Below, piece by piece: positions 8,171 through 17,453 of a stretch of 64,000 nucleotides of DNA. Where the stretch lies: NCBI GenBank assembly GCA_050309795.1, contig JBNRMW010000036.1:62001-126000 (forward strand), written 5' to 3'. The notes beneath the pieces were generated by a model that had not been told where the DNA came from, made no database searches, and saw only the letters and a program-made list of their open reading frames with translations. Positions within the stretch are counted from its first letter, which is position 1, and each line of letters begins with the position of its first letter. Origin of the DNA: JBNRMW01 sp050309795. GTDB lineage: Bacteria; Bacillota_I; Bacilli_A; Erysipelotrichales; Erysipelotrichaceae. The translations under genes and the position numbers were made by a program.

Positions 8171-10078
8171 TTAAGTCATGTAACGACTTGCTTGGGTCGA
8201 AAACAAATGCCAATAATGACCTTCGGCTTCCATCAATTCTACGTGATCGCCTTGTTCAATTATAGCACCATTCTCTAGAACAATAATTTTATTCGCTACG
8301 GTCGCACTAGATAAACGATGAGAAACAAAAATCGTCATCTTTCCTTCACGTAACGAATCAAATTGATTATATACCTCTTGTTCGGCTAATGCATCTAAGG
8401 AAGCTGTCGGTTCATCTAAAATAAGAATGTCCGAATTGTTATAGAATGCCCGGGCTATCGCAATCTTTTGCCATTGTCCAACCGACAATTCCAATCCATC
8501 TTGTTCAAAAATCCGCATAAGAGGTGTTTCATAACTATTTGGCAAGTGCTCAATAAACTCGTGCGCATTACTTTGAATCGCCGCTTTTCTAATAGCCTCT
8601 TCATCGACTGGTCGACTTATTTGACCAAAAGCAATATTTTCATTCACATTTACTGCGTATTTTCCGAAATCTTGGAAAATAATTCCGAATATTTGATACA
8701 AATCCTGTACATCGTATTCCCGTAAATCGTATCCATCTAAATAGATGGTTCCACTCGTTGGATCATATAATCGAGTTAATAATTTAATTAAGGTCGTTTT
8801 TCCAGCACCATTCAAACCAACCAAAACCACCGTATCATCCCCTTCGATTGTAAACGATAAATCCTTCAAAACGTCGCGAGTTGTCCCCGGATAACGAAAG
8901 CTCACTCGATCAAAAACAATCCGATGTTGTATCCCCCGCTTAACTGTTCGTGGTTGATCGATGGTGGAGATAATAGTCGACTCTTCATTCATAAAATCAA
9001 TCATATTATCAATGAACAAGGTGCCTTCATAAATACCGGCCGTCGTTGAAATCAAGCTTGACACCCCGCCAGCAATGGAACGAAGTGCCCCCGTATACAA
9101 AGCATAAGCTCCAATTTCTAATTCACCGGTACTCACTTTCTGAGCAATATAAATAAACAACAAACAGCTGACAATCGTGTTAACCATCGTCATCGACATG
9201 GTCCAAACTCCTTCGGCTGTAAACAGCTTCTTCAGACCTTGGAAATACCGCAAATAAGTATCTTGATAACGTTGGATAAAGGTATCTGCCAGACCAAAAA
9301 TCTTCACTTCTTTGACCAAATCTTTATTCGTCATTAATCCTGAATAATAATTCATTTGGCGTCGTTGTTTGGAATTACGGCGCATGTACATATAATTTTT
9401 ACGTCGATAAATAAAATTGATGATGGCTGATGGAATCGCTAAGATGATAATAATAAAAGGCGCCCAAGGACTCACCACCCATAAAATCGCGATAAACGAC
9501 ACGATGCTAATCAACGTACTCATCATCGAAAATGTCGCATTGGTAATTTGAATTGGTCGACTCGAAGCTTCTCGACTAGCATTCTCAAACTTCTCATAGA
9601 AATCCGGTAGATCAAAACTTGCTAAATCAACTTCCTTCGCTTTATTCATTATTTTCAGATTGACCTGGTTACCCACCAGTTCACTTGCGACCCGCGTGAG
9701 CGTTCGATTGACACTGTTGACCAGATCATCAAAAAACATAAAACCGAATTGGAAAATCAATAACGTCATGACCCGTGGAAATTCACTTGGCAAACCGGCG
9801 ACTCCGGCATTATAAGCTATCAAGAGGTGGTTCAATAAAGACGAACCAATATAAGCGGTAATAATTGGGGCGACACCATTAAACATCGCCATAAAGATCA
9901 TTAAAAACAAAATCCATGGCCGTGTATCCCACACCAACGTAAAAATATAATACAGGCGGTAAAAAAACTTACCAACGACCGTTCTTAAATAGCTGGGAAT
10001 TTCTTTAATAGATTCTGGTTTAGGTTCTTTGTTTTTTTCACTCGCTTCGCTTGGAGGTCGACCCATTCTATGAGACAT
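8171..10078 (-). CDS. ABC-type exporter, fused membrane and ATPase domains
   Basis: Half-size ABC exporter expected to work as a dimer. The N-terminal 40 residues are polar; membrane helices lie near 54-72, 103-118, 184-200, 205-223 and 298-312. The ATPase domain has Walker A GLNGAGKTT (421-429), signature LSVGQWQ (531-537) and Walker B ILILDEPTAS (551-560). The signature is LSVGQ instead of LSGGQ, a variant known in this subfamily. There is no peptidase or bacteriocin-processing domain. Substrate unknown; the following deacetylase gene hints at an envelope link. GAGG-type ribosome site upstream. Confidence 0.88.
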   Translation of the reverse strand: MSHRMGRPPSEASEKNKEPKPESIKEIPSYLRTVVGKFFYRLYYIFTLVWDTRPWILFLMIFMAMFNGVAPIITAYIGSSLLNHLLIAYNAGVAGLPSEFPRVMTLLIFQFGFMFFDDLVNSVNRTLTRVASELVGNQVNLKIMNKAKEVDLASFDLPDFYEKFENASREASSRPIQITNATFSMMSTLISIVSFIAILWVVSPWAPFIIIILAIPSAIINFIYRRKNYMYMRRNSKQRRQMNYYSGLMTNKDLVKEVKIFGLADTFIQRYQDTYLRYFQGLKKLFTAEGVWTMSMTMVNTIVSCLLFIYIAQKVSTGELEIGAYALYTGALRSIAGGVSSLISTTAGIYEGTLFIDNMIDFMNEESTIISTIDQPRTVKRGIQHRIVFDRVSFRYPGTTRDVLKDLSFTIEGDDTVVLVGLNGAGKTTLIKLLTRLYDPTSGTIYLDGYDLREYDVQDLYQIFGIIFQDFGKYAVNVNENIAFGQISRPVDEEAIRKAAIQSNAHEFIEHLPNSYETPLMRIFEQDGLELSVGQWQKIAIARAFYNNSDILILDEPTASLDALAEQEVYNQFDSLREGKMTIFVSHRLSSATVANKIIVLENGAIIEQGDHVELMEAEGHYWHLFSTQASRYMT

Positions 10079-10124
10079 CTGGATACCTCTTCTTTCTCAT
10101 TAGTAATTTATTATGGACGGATAC

Positions 10125-10154
10125 AAAAAAGGATGCCAGCCTGGCGCCCTTTTC
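10125..10154 (-). terminator. Terminator after thiN
   Basis: Interrupted stem, outer AAAAGG/CCTTTT and inner GCCA/TGGC, with a T run in the leftward direction, about 57 nt after the thiN stop. It ends the priA-to-thiN unit before the ABC exporter. Confidence 0.65.
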
Positions 10155-10211
10155 TAATTCAAATTTGTTGATGGCCAATCTGGTTTGCTGATATTTCTTA
10201 TAAAACGTCCT

Positions 10212-10811
10212 TTAATCATTTGATTGAATAATTAATAACCGCCCATTATGGACAATCAAATGTGCCTGTTCATCAAGTATTTCGTTTGATAAGGTATAGT
10301 GTTCATCCGTATTAAGGATGCGCTCTTCTAAGGGGTAGACCACCCCTTTTAACGTTACCTTGGACTTGGAAATCGCAAACAAAGATAGATACTTAAAGTT
10401 ATCCTTGTTAAGAACATAGGAACCAGGTAACAAAGTAAACAGTTTATTTCGCTGATTATGCATAACTAAACGATGATCCGCCGTTAAATGACGTAAATTA
10501 ACCATTTCATGATCCAGGCGACCCCCAAAGCCCCCATAAATATGAATTTCATCATATTGGTCTCCATATTCAAGGGCTAGTTCAAAATCCGATTCATCTT
10601 TAATTGGGCTCAGTTGAATGAATTTTTCAGCCTTGTCTTTAATTTTTTTCAAATCTTTCGAGCTCACGGTATCAAAATCGCCTATCGCTAAATCGAGTTT
10701 TTGGCGGTCTTCAAGAACCTTTAAACAGCCTCGATCAACACCAATGACATCGCCTTGATAAACTATTTTGTCCTCATCCGCTAGGGAAAGAACGATGGTC
10801 GCTAAAAACAT
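10212..10811 (-). CDS. thiN: Thiamine pyrophosphokinase
   Basis: Transfers pyrophosphate from ATP to thiamine, giving the cofactor ThDP. Motifs GVDRG, GDFDT, DESDFELAL and GGFGGRLDH are all in order and intact. The chosen ATG at 10811 gives 199 aa and follows AAAAGGTGG; the frame is open a further 22 residues upstream but that part is unlike the family. The start overlaps the end of rpe by 10 nt. Position after rsgA-rpe matches the Bacillus order. Confidence 0.93.
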   Translation of the reverse strand: MFLATIVLSLADEDKIVYQGDVIGVDRGCLKVLEDRQKLDLAIGDFDTVSSKDLKKIKDKAEKFIQLSPIKDESDFELALEYGDQYDEIHIYGGFGGRLDHEMVNLRHLTADHRLVMHNQRNKLFTLLPGSYVLNKDNFKYLSLFAISKSKVTLKGVVYPLEERILNTDEHYTLSNEILDEQAHLIVHNGRLLIIQSND

Positions 10812-11461
10812 AACGTGGCCACCTTTTCGACAATGTCTCCTTGGAAAACATAAGACCCAGCAACCAAAACATCGCATCCAGCTTCTACACAGCTTCTACC
10901 CGTCGATGCATTGATTCCACCATCAACTTCAATTAAATACTCAAGATTTAATACTTCTCGTTTCCGTTTAAAATAAGCAATCTTATCCAAAGCTTCTTCC
11001 ATAAAGGATTGACCACCAAAACCAGGTTCAACTGCCATCACTAAAACCAAATCAACTTTCGACAATAAAGCTTCATATTCTTGAATAGGTGTTGCTGGTT
11101 TAGAGGTAATGCCTGCTTTTATTCCTTTTTGGTGTAACTCATCAATAAAATTCGTTGCTTTGGCGAGATCTCTAAAACATTCCCAGTGGAAAGTTATTAA
11201 GTCCGCTCCCGCATCAATGAACACTTGAGCATAGCGTCTAGGCTCTTCAATCATTAAGTGAACATCCATAAAGAGATTGGTCTTCTTGTTAAGGTCGTTT
11301 AAGATGGAGGGACCAAAAGAAATATTCGGTACAAAATGACCATCCATTACATCATAATGAATCCATGAAGCTAAGGATTTCTCTAGTTGTTCTAAACTAT
11401 GCTTGCCATCCCCATAGTCCATGGATAAAACCGAAGGGGCAATTATATTATTCTTTAACAT
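10802..11461 (-). CDS. rpe: Ribulose-phosphate 3-epimerase
   Basis: Interconverts ribulose-5-phosphate and xylulose-5-phosphate in the pentose phosphate pathway. TIM-barrel signature HYDVMDGHFVPN at residues 35-46 with the metal-binding His and Asp, VHLMI near 67, VEPGFGGQSF and VDGGI near the C terminus. 219 aa, normal length. The start lies within the last 14 nt of rsgA, so translation is coupled. Confidence 0.95.
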   Translation of the reverse strand: MLKNNIIAPSVLSMDYGDGKHSLEQLEKSLASWIHYDVMDGHFVPNISFGPSILNDLNKKTNLFMDVHLMIEEPRRYAQVFIDAGADLITFHWECFRDLAKATNFIDELHQKGIKAGITSKPATPIQEYEALLSKVDLVLVMAVEPGFGGQSFMEEALDKIAYFKRKREVLNLEYLIEVDGGINASTGRSCVEAGCDVLVAGSYVFQGDIVEKVATLCF

Positions 11462-12314
11462 CGTATCTCTCCTTTGTTAATGGTAGAACCAATTTATAGT
11501 GATCGTAGCGAATTTTCGAAATCTTACCCGACTTAACCGCTACTTTTACCGCACAACCCGGCTCTTGATCATGAATACAATTCCGAAAACGACAAGGCTG
11601 CTCTAACTGGAAATCAGGTATGGTACTGGCTAAATCAAACATCGTTAAATTGCTGAAATCTAAGGTTGAAAAGCCCGGTGTATCCGCAATCAAGCCTCCA
11701 GCTACTTCATGAAGCTCAATATGAGTGGTCGTATGTTTCCCACGATTTAATGAAAAACTAATTTCTTGCGTTGAAATATTCAAGGCGGGGTCGATGCGAT
11801 TTAGAATCGTTGATTTACCAACACCAGAATTACCAGCTAAAACCGAGACCTTTCCTTTGATGAGTTCTTTGATTTCTTGAACATCTGCTGTTTTTGTTTG
11901 TAATATAACTGGATACCCGCTACATCGATAGTCATTGATAATCTCATCCAAACTTTCAGGATCTTCCAGTAAATCCATTTTTGTAATAATTAATGCTGGT
12001 TTGATCCTTTCCGCTGCGATAAGAAAAATTAATTGATCCACTAACCAAGTCGAAAACTCGGGTTGGGTTGCGCTCATCACAATAATCGCTTGATCCACAT
12101 TAGCTATACTTGGCCGTTGGAGTTGGTTCTTGCGCTCTAAAACTTCTTCAATGACAAAGCGATTGGATGTTTCCAATATTTTTACAAAATCGCCAACAAT
12201 AGGGCTTGTTTCTAAGCGAAGCTTACCACTAGGTATTAACTCATAGCGTTGGTTTTGCTCATCAACCCCAATGTAGCGATTAGAATTTTGGCGAATCAAG
12301 CGAACGGTAATCAA
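11448..12314 (-). CDS. rsgA: Ribosome small-subunit maturation GTPase RsgA
   Basis: GTPase that checks the late 30S subunit. It has the circularly permuted order typical of the family: OB-fold (1-65), G4 TKMD (111-114), P-loop GNSGVGKST (161-169), G3 DTPG (211-214), then a zinc finger with C241, C246, H248 and C254. 288 aa, full length. It starts with TTG directly after the prkC stop (2-nt gap), with only a modest ribosome site, suggesting coupling to prkC. Confidence 0.94.
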   Translation of the reverse strand: MITVRLIRQNSNRYIGVDEQNQRYELIPSGKLRLETSPIVGDFVKILETSNRFVIEEVLERKNQLQRPSIANVDQAIIVMSATQPEFSTWLVDQLIFLIAAERIKPALIITKMDLLEDPESLDEIINDYRCSGYPVILQTKTADVQEIKELIKGKVSVLAGNSGVGKSTILNRIDPALNISTQEISFSLNRGKHTTTHIELHEVAGGLIADTPGFSTLDFSNLTMFDLASTIPDFQLEQPCRFRNCIHDQEPGCAVKVAVKSGKISKIRYDHYKLVLPLTKERYDVKE

Positions 12315-12316
12315 GC

Positions 12317-14419
12317 TTACTCTCGGCCTTCTAATTGAGATTTTAAGCCCTCAATGACAGAAGAAACGACTTCCAATTGGGCGTCGAGCTGACTTTGGGA
12401 AACATTCGGTGTATTTAAAATCATTTTTGTGTCCACAACAGTCTCATCCCGCCAATTTCGATCAACCGTACTTAAACTTGAAATATCTAAGTTTTCCAGT
12501 ACTTGCAATTGTGATTGTAATGGAGCTTTATCAACCAGAATCGTCAAGCCTTCCATGGCACTTTGTAGATTGTTTGCGGCATCATCGACGGTTGTTTGGT
12601 TCTGTTTATCTAATTCGAAAATATTCTCGGCACGTTGTAATGCTGTTTCAAAAACCTTCACGGTTTCCGGTGTAAAAATGGTTTTATCCACTTCATTTGC
12701 TTGGTCTATCATCGTTTTCAGCCGCGATTTGTTTGGTACAACCCGCGCACTTTCTTCATAATATTCCAAGATTACTTTAGAGTCTTGTTTTTGAATATAC
12801 ACTGTATTCGCTTCTGGATCACTTTTTATGACTTCCATGGTTTTAATTTGGCTAAACTCTTCATCCGAGAGGGCTTCGGTAGAAATAGCTTTCAGTTCGA
12901 CAACTGCTCCAAGATTTTCGAGAATACCCTTGGCGGTATTGATGTTGACACCCACTAATGGTGGGATTTCAATCTCTTGGGCTTTAGCTACATAGAGGAC
13001 AATCGTACCTTCTTGGTCCGGATTAATCCGTGTGCCAATATCAAGTCCAGATTGGCGAATAATCGTATTCTCCACCAAACTACTGCTTGATTCGAAATTT
13101 ATATCCAATCGAATCATCGTGTTTGAAAAAATGGCTTGAACATCGGCCAATAATTTCCCTGAATAGTCTTCAACTTCCAAAAACTCTCCTGAAGATACAT
13201 AGACAATAATCTGTGTTCCTATATCAACCTCGGTATTGGCTGCAGGTTCCGTGCGAATAACACTTTCCTTTTCGATAGTCGCATGTTCCTCATAGATAAC
13301 AGGATCAACAACTTCTAAACCGAGCATTGTTAATTGTTGCATGGCGGCATCCCGGCTAACATTGGTGACATCAGGGATTCTTACCGAGTTGGATGGTTTT
13401 TCACCACCCAGCAACGTAGAAACAACGACCGCAAATAATAGGACAGCCACCACAATAATGCCACCAATTAGAACGTTGTTTCGTTTACTATTTTGTGGAG
13501 GTTCTGCATCCGGCGTAACTTCCGTAAAGACACGGGTCGTACTATTCTCAACCGGTGGTTCTAATATGAGCTTTTTTGTATTTGCTCGAGTAGGTTCAAA
13601 GCAATGCTTAATATCTTCCAACATTTCTTGAGCATTTTGATAACGAAGTGTTTTATTCTTCGCCGTGGCTTTTATAATGATGTTTTCAATGGACTGTTCA
13701 ATCGTTCCATTGTATTCGCGGACACCTTTCATCTCTTCTTGAAGATGTTTCATGGCGACTTGAACGGCACCGTCGCCTTTAAAGGGAACCTCGCCGGTCA
13801 ACATTTCATAAAAAACAATCCCCATTGAATAAATATCGGCTTGTTGAGAGGCTTGCTCCCCCCGAGCACATTCTGGAGCCATATAATGCACCGAACCCAT
13901 CACCGAATCATGTGCTGTTAATTGAACGGAGCCTTGGGTCATGGCGATTCCAAAATCGGTAATTTTAACTTGGCCATCGGCCTTAATCATAATGTTTTGT
14001 GGTTTGATGTCGCGATGGATCACCCCGTGCTCATGAGCAACTACCAGCGCTTCGGCTATTTGTTGCATAATGAAAACAGCTTCTTTTTTCTCAATCGCTC
14101 CACGTTGTTGAATCAAATGTTTTAAGGTTTTCCCATGGACATATTCCATCACAATAAAATTGCGGTTATTGGTTTCCCCTACATCATAGATCTGAACAAT
14201 ATTTGGGTGATGCAATTTAGACGCCGCATCGGCTTCCCGTTGAAAACGCAATAAAGCGATTTGGTTAGAACTTAATTCTTCTCTGAGTATTTTAATTGCA
14301 CATTCGCGTTGGAGGACTTTATCATACGCACGATAAACATCGGCCATGCCTCCTTCGCCTATTTTTTCAATGATTTCATAACGTTTTAATTGTAAATCGT
14401 TTGTTTCATTTATGGCCAT
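12317..14419 (-). CDS. prkC: PASTA-domain serine/threonine protein kinase PrkC, with an added FIVAR-like domain
   Basis: Membrane kinase that senses cell-wall fragments and phosphorylates proteins on Ser/Thr. With the ATG at 14419 (best spaced from AAAGGA; three ATGs are in tandem), the 700-aa protein has a kinase domain at 13-275 (GEGGMADV 21-28, HRDIKPQN 135-142, DFG 155-157), a juxtamembrane part, a transmembrane helix at 315-338, and three PASTA domains at about 346-412, 414-480 and 483-553. Residues about 564-630 then match the FIVAR pattern (LKTMIDQANEVDK, FTPETVKVFETAL, DDAANNLQSAMEGL), followed by a 70-residue helical tail. FIVAR units are usual in wall-anchored surface proteins, not in this kinase. 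It overlaps stp by 14 nt. Confidence 0.95.
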   Translation of the reverse strand: MAINETNDLQLKRYEIIEKIGEGGMADVYRAYDKVLQRECAIKILREELSSNQIALLRFQREADAASKLHHPNIVQIYDVGETNNRNFIVMEYVHGKTLKHLIQQRGAIEKKEAVFIMQQIAEALVVAHEHGVIHRDIKPQNIMIKADGQVKITDFGIAMTQGSVQLTAHDSVMGSVHYMAPECARGEQASQQADIYSMGIVFYEMLTGEVPFKGDGAVQVAMKHLQEEMKGVREYNGTIEQSIENIIIKATAKNKTLRYQNAQEMLEDIKHCFEPTRANTKKLILEPPVENSTTRVFTEVTPDAEPPQNSKRNNVLIGGIIVVAVLLFAVVVSTLLGGEKPSNSVRIPDVTNVSRDAAMQQLTMLGLEVVDPVIYEEHATIEKESVIRTEPAANTEVDIGTQIIVYVSSGEFLEVEDYSGKLLADVQAIFSNTMIRLDINFESSSSLVENTIIRQSGLDIGTRINPDQEGTIVLYVAKAQEIEIPPLVGVNINTAKGILENLGAVVELKAISTEALSDEEFSQIKTMEVIKSDPEANTVYIQKQDSKVILEYYEESARVVPNKSRLKTMIDQANEVDKTIFTPETVKVFETALQRAENIFELDKQNQTTVDDAANNLQSAMEGLTILVDKAPLQSQLQVLENLDISSLSTVDRNWRDETVVDTKMILNTPNVSQSQLDAQLEVVSSVIEGLKSQLEGRE

Positions 14420-15161
14420 CATCATCTTCCTTTCTCGCCAGGATAATCGTAATATTATCCTTCCCACCGCGACGTTCTGCTTCATGATTTAACTGAATCA
14501 CTTTTTGACGTAAAGTTGTGCTCTGATCGGTCAATATGCGTTGGATGGTGGATTTGGCAACATAACCATGTAATCCATCCGAGCTTAATAAATACAATTG
14601 CACGGGAAGCGTTATATCGTGTATTTCCATCCGCGCTTGTTTATAAATGCCTACCGCATTGGTCACCGCATGACGCATCGGGTGTGAAGTTGCTTGACTT
14701 TTAGTTATTGTTCCTTGTTTTATTAGCTCATTAACAACCGAATCGTCACTAGACAATTGAATTAAGTGATTTTTAAAATCTAAACCGTAGAGACGGCTAT
14801 CGCCAATATTAACATAAAAATCCCCAAAAGGGCTACAAATCAAAATAACCATGGTCGTCGACATACCTGAAAATACCAATTGTTGTTGGGATAAAGAATA
14901 CACCCGTTCGTTAATAAAGAGAACGGTTTCTTTTAGCCACTGCTTCAATTGTTCTAAAGATTCTGCTTCATTAAGTTCTGTAAATAACCGAATAAAATTA
15001 TAAACAGCCAAACTAGCCGCTACTTCTCCCGCCTTGGAACCACCAACCCCATCACAAACAATACAGGCTGAAAGGTCTAAACTGGCATGGTTCAGGGATG
15101 CGTAGCGATCTTGGTTATTTTGACGGACTAAGCCAATACTGGTAATGCCTTCGATTTTCAT
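14406..15161 (-). CDS. stp: PP2C-family protein phosphatase (PrpC/Stp)
   Basis: Metal-dependent Ser/Thr phosphatase that opposes PrkC. PP2C motifs: NQDRY (16-20), CDGVGGSKAGE (36-46), GDSRLYG, SSDGLHGYV and GGKDNITIIL, supplying the metal-binding aspartates. 251 aa is usual. Its start overlaps the rlmN stop by ATGA and its end overlaps prkC, so phosphatase and kinase are made from one message. Confidence 0.95.
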   Translation of the reverse strand: MKIEGITSIGLVRQNNQDRYASLNHASLDLSACIVCDGVGGSKAGEVAASLAVYNFIRLFTELNEAESLEQLKQWLKETVLFINERVYSLSQQQLVFSGMSTTMVILICSPFGDFYVNIGDSRLYGLDFKNHLIQLSSDDSVVNELIKQGTITKSQATSHPMRHAVTNAVGIYKQARMEIHDITLPVQLYLLSSDGLHGYVAKSTIQRILTDQSTTLRQKVIQLNHEAERRGGKDNITIILARKEDDDGHK

Positions 15162-16201
15162 GCCATTCCTCGCTTCATATGTTTAGAGCGTAATTGACCA
15201 CAAGCCGCATCTATATCACTTCCTTGCTCTTTACGCAAGGTTACTTGTATATTATTACGTTTCAAATGGTCGTAAAATTTCATACTTTGTTTAAAACTAC
15301 TGGTCTTATAGCCATGTTCGTCGACTTCGTTGTAAGGTATGAGGTTGACATACGCATTCATTCCTTTGATTAACTGAACCAATTCTTGAGCTTGATCGAT
15401 GGAGTCGTTAACATCCTTCAGTAAGATATATTCAAGGGTCAAACGACGATTATTTTTTGACAAATAATATCTCAAACTGTCCATGAGTTGATCCAATGGA
15501 TAAACTTTTGCTATGGGCATTATTTCTTGACGAATGTGTTGATTCGGAGCATGTAAACTAATCGCCAGATTGACTTGGAGTTGGGCATCCGAAAATTTCT
15601 TAATGCCTGGAATTAAGCCACAGGTAGAGACCGTAATCCGTCGAGCACCAATACCTAAACCAAAATCACTATTCACAATATCAATAAAATTCATCACTTG
15701 CTCATAGTTATCAAAGGGTTCGCCTGTTCCCATAATGACGATATTCGAAATTCGTTTCTCATCAACATCTAAATATTGTTGTACCTGCAAAACTTGGAGA
15801 ACCATTTCTGCAGTGGTTAAATCACGCTGTTTTTTTACCAAGCCACTAGCACAAAATTTACAACCCATTGAACATCCTAATTGGGTCGTTACACAAATGG
15901 AATAACCATAGTCGTGTGTCATTAAAACCGTTTCAACCAAGGATTTATCCGCAGTTTCAAACAAATATTTAATTGTTCCATCCGCTGAAACTTGATGCGT
16001 TCTCAAAGTCAAAAGCGGTGAATCAAAGTGATCAATCAAATGTTGGCGCGTCGCTTTATTCAAATCGGTCATTAATTCCACATTAAAAATTCGACGCTTA
16101 TACAGCCAAGCGTAGATTTGTTTGGCGGAGAAAGGTTTAAAGCCTTGCTCGCTTAAATAGTTTTGAAGTTGTTCTATGTTGTAGTTAAATAAAGATTTCA
16201 T
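15158..16201 (-). CDS. rlmN: 23S rRNA/tRNA adenine-C2 methyltransferase RlmN
   Basis: Radical-SAM enzyme that methylates A2503 of 23S rRNA and A37 of some tRNAs. The iron-sulfur cysteines are C110, C114 and C117 (GCSMGCKFC), and the methyl-carrying cysteine is in DAACGQL near the C terminus (C334). 347 aa, full length. It starts 13 nt after the rsmB stop. Confidence 0.96.
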   Translation of the reverse strand: MKSLFNYNIEQLQNYLSEQGFKPFSAKQIYAWLYKRRIFNVELMTDLNKATRQHLIDHFDSPLLTLRTHQVSADGTIKYLFETADKSLVETVLMTHDYGYSICVTTQLGCSMGCKFCASGLVKKQRDLTTAEMVLQVLQVQQYLDVDEKRISNIVIMGTGEPFDNYEQVMNFIDIVNSDFGLGIGARRITVSTCGLIPGIKKFSDAQLQVNLAISLHAPNQHIRQEIMPIAKVYPLDQLMDSLRYYLSKNNRRLTLEYILLKDVNDSIDQAQELVQLIKGMNAYVNLIPYNEVDEHGYKTSSFKQSMKFYDHLKRNNIQVTLRKEQGSDIDAACGQLRSKHMKRGMA

Positions 16202-16214
16202 ACGTACTCTCGCA

Positions 16215-17453
16215 TCATTTTATCATATTCTGCGCTTCTTTCCTACAGTGGGCGATATAAAATCCATCGCTATTCCATTGCCAAGGGTAGAGCGTTTTTT
16301 CTTGAATAAGCTTCATGTCCGGATATTTTAGTAAAAACATTTCCATTTGTTTTTCATTTTCCTTCTTATTCAAAGTACATGTCGAATAAACCAATTCCCC
16401 GCCAACCTTTAGTAAGCCATACGCTTTATCTAGGATTTTTGCTTGAAGATCTTGGAGTTCGTCCAAATCTTGACTTGTAATAGAATACTTTAAATCCGCT
16501 TTCCGTCGTAAGACCCCTAAACCAGAACAAGGGACATCACATAAAATCGAATCAAAACCCTGCTCATCTTCAAAGTCTAAAAAATCCTGAGCCATTAAGG
16601 TAACATTCGTTAAATCCCAGCGTTTCAATAATTGTTTGGTTAACTCAATACGATGGGGATGCAAATCAATGCCCACCCCTTCGCTCTCATCAAAAAGAGC
16701 TAATTGGCTTAGTTTTGTGCCAGGAGCACAACAACAATCCAAAAAACGAACCCCCTGCTTTTTCTCAAATGTCGAAACCACTTGTTGGGAAGCAATGTCT
16801 TGAATGATCAATTCTCCATGCTCAAGGGCTGGTGTATTTAAGATGGAGGCTGGAGCGACTAAAAAGCCTTGACCATCAATATAAACACCATAGCGATCCA
16901 TGGCTTCTTCCACAGTAATCTTATAGGGATGAAGACGAACATACAACGGAGCCACCGTATTGTTATGTAGTAGTAATTGTTTCGTTTGTTCAATGCCAAG
17001 TTGAGCTAAAAACAAGCCAACCATCCACTGTGGATGCGAAGTATTAATAGCCAAATCCGTTTGGAGATGACCCGTCGCACTATAACGAACGGGCTCTTTA
17101 AAACACTTCTTTAAAACCGCATTGACTAAACCACTATAGCGACCTAAACGATTTTGTTTGGTGAGCTCGACCGCTTCATTGACAATCGCATATGGCGCCA
17201 CCGCATCCATTAAATAATATTGTGAACAAGCCATCGCTAAAATAATCATAATTTCTTGATTTGGTTTCGTTTTCAAGTATGACTCGACCTGAAAACACAT
17301 CCAATCAAAATTTTGTAAAGTCGTGTAAAATAACGCCGAAGCAAATCGTTGATCCTGTGGATCAAAGCGCGCTTGTTTCATAATAAGATTGCTATAGCGT
17401 TTCTGAATTAAAGTTTCTTTTAAACCGTTAAAAACAAATTGACGAACCGTCAT
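16215..17453 (-). CDS. rsmB: 16S rRNA (cytosine-967-C5) methyltransferase RsmB
   Basis: Methylates C967 of 16S rRNA. The N-terminal 130 residues are a NusB-like RNA-binding domain; the SAM-binding loop DCCCAPGTK is at 239-247, PCSG at 308-311, and the catalytic cysteine in STCTL at about 359. At 412 aa it is slightly shorter than the common 430-450. The start overlaps the priA stop by ATGA, so the def and fmt genes that usually separate priA and rsmB are absent. Confidence 0.94.
   Translation of the reverse strand: MTVRQFVFNGLKETLIQKRYSNLIMKQARFDPQDQRFASALFYTTLQNFDWMCFQVESYLKTKPNQEIMIILAMACSQYYLMDAVAPYAIVNEAVELTKQNRLGRYSGLVNAVLKKCFKEPVRYSATGHLQTDLAINTSHPQWMVGLFLAQLGIEQTKQLLLHNNTVAPLYVRLHPYKITVEEAMDRYGVYIDGQGFLVAPASILNTPALEHGELIIQDIASQQVVSTFEKKQGVRFLDCCCAPGTKLSQLALFDESEGVGIDLHPHRIELTKQLLKRWDLTNVTLMAQDFLDFEDEQGFDSILCDVPCSGLGVLRRKADLKYSITSQDLDELQDLQAKILDKAYGLLKVGGELVYSTCTLNKKENEKQMEMFLLKYPDMKLIQEKTLYPWQWNSDGFYIAHCRKEAQNMIK

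Noticed and set aside
12409..14125. + strand open frames inside prkC
   Set aside because: Antisense shadows of prkC without ribosome sites or promoters.
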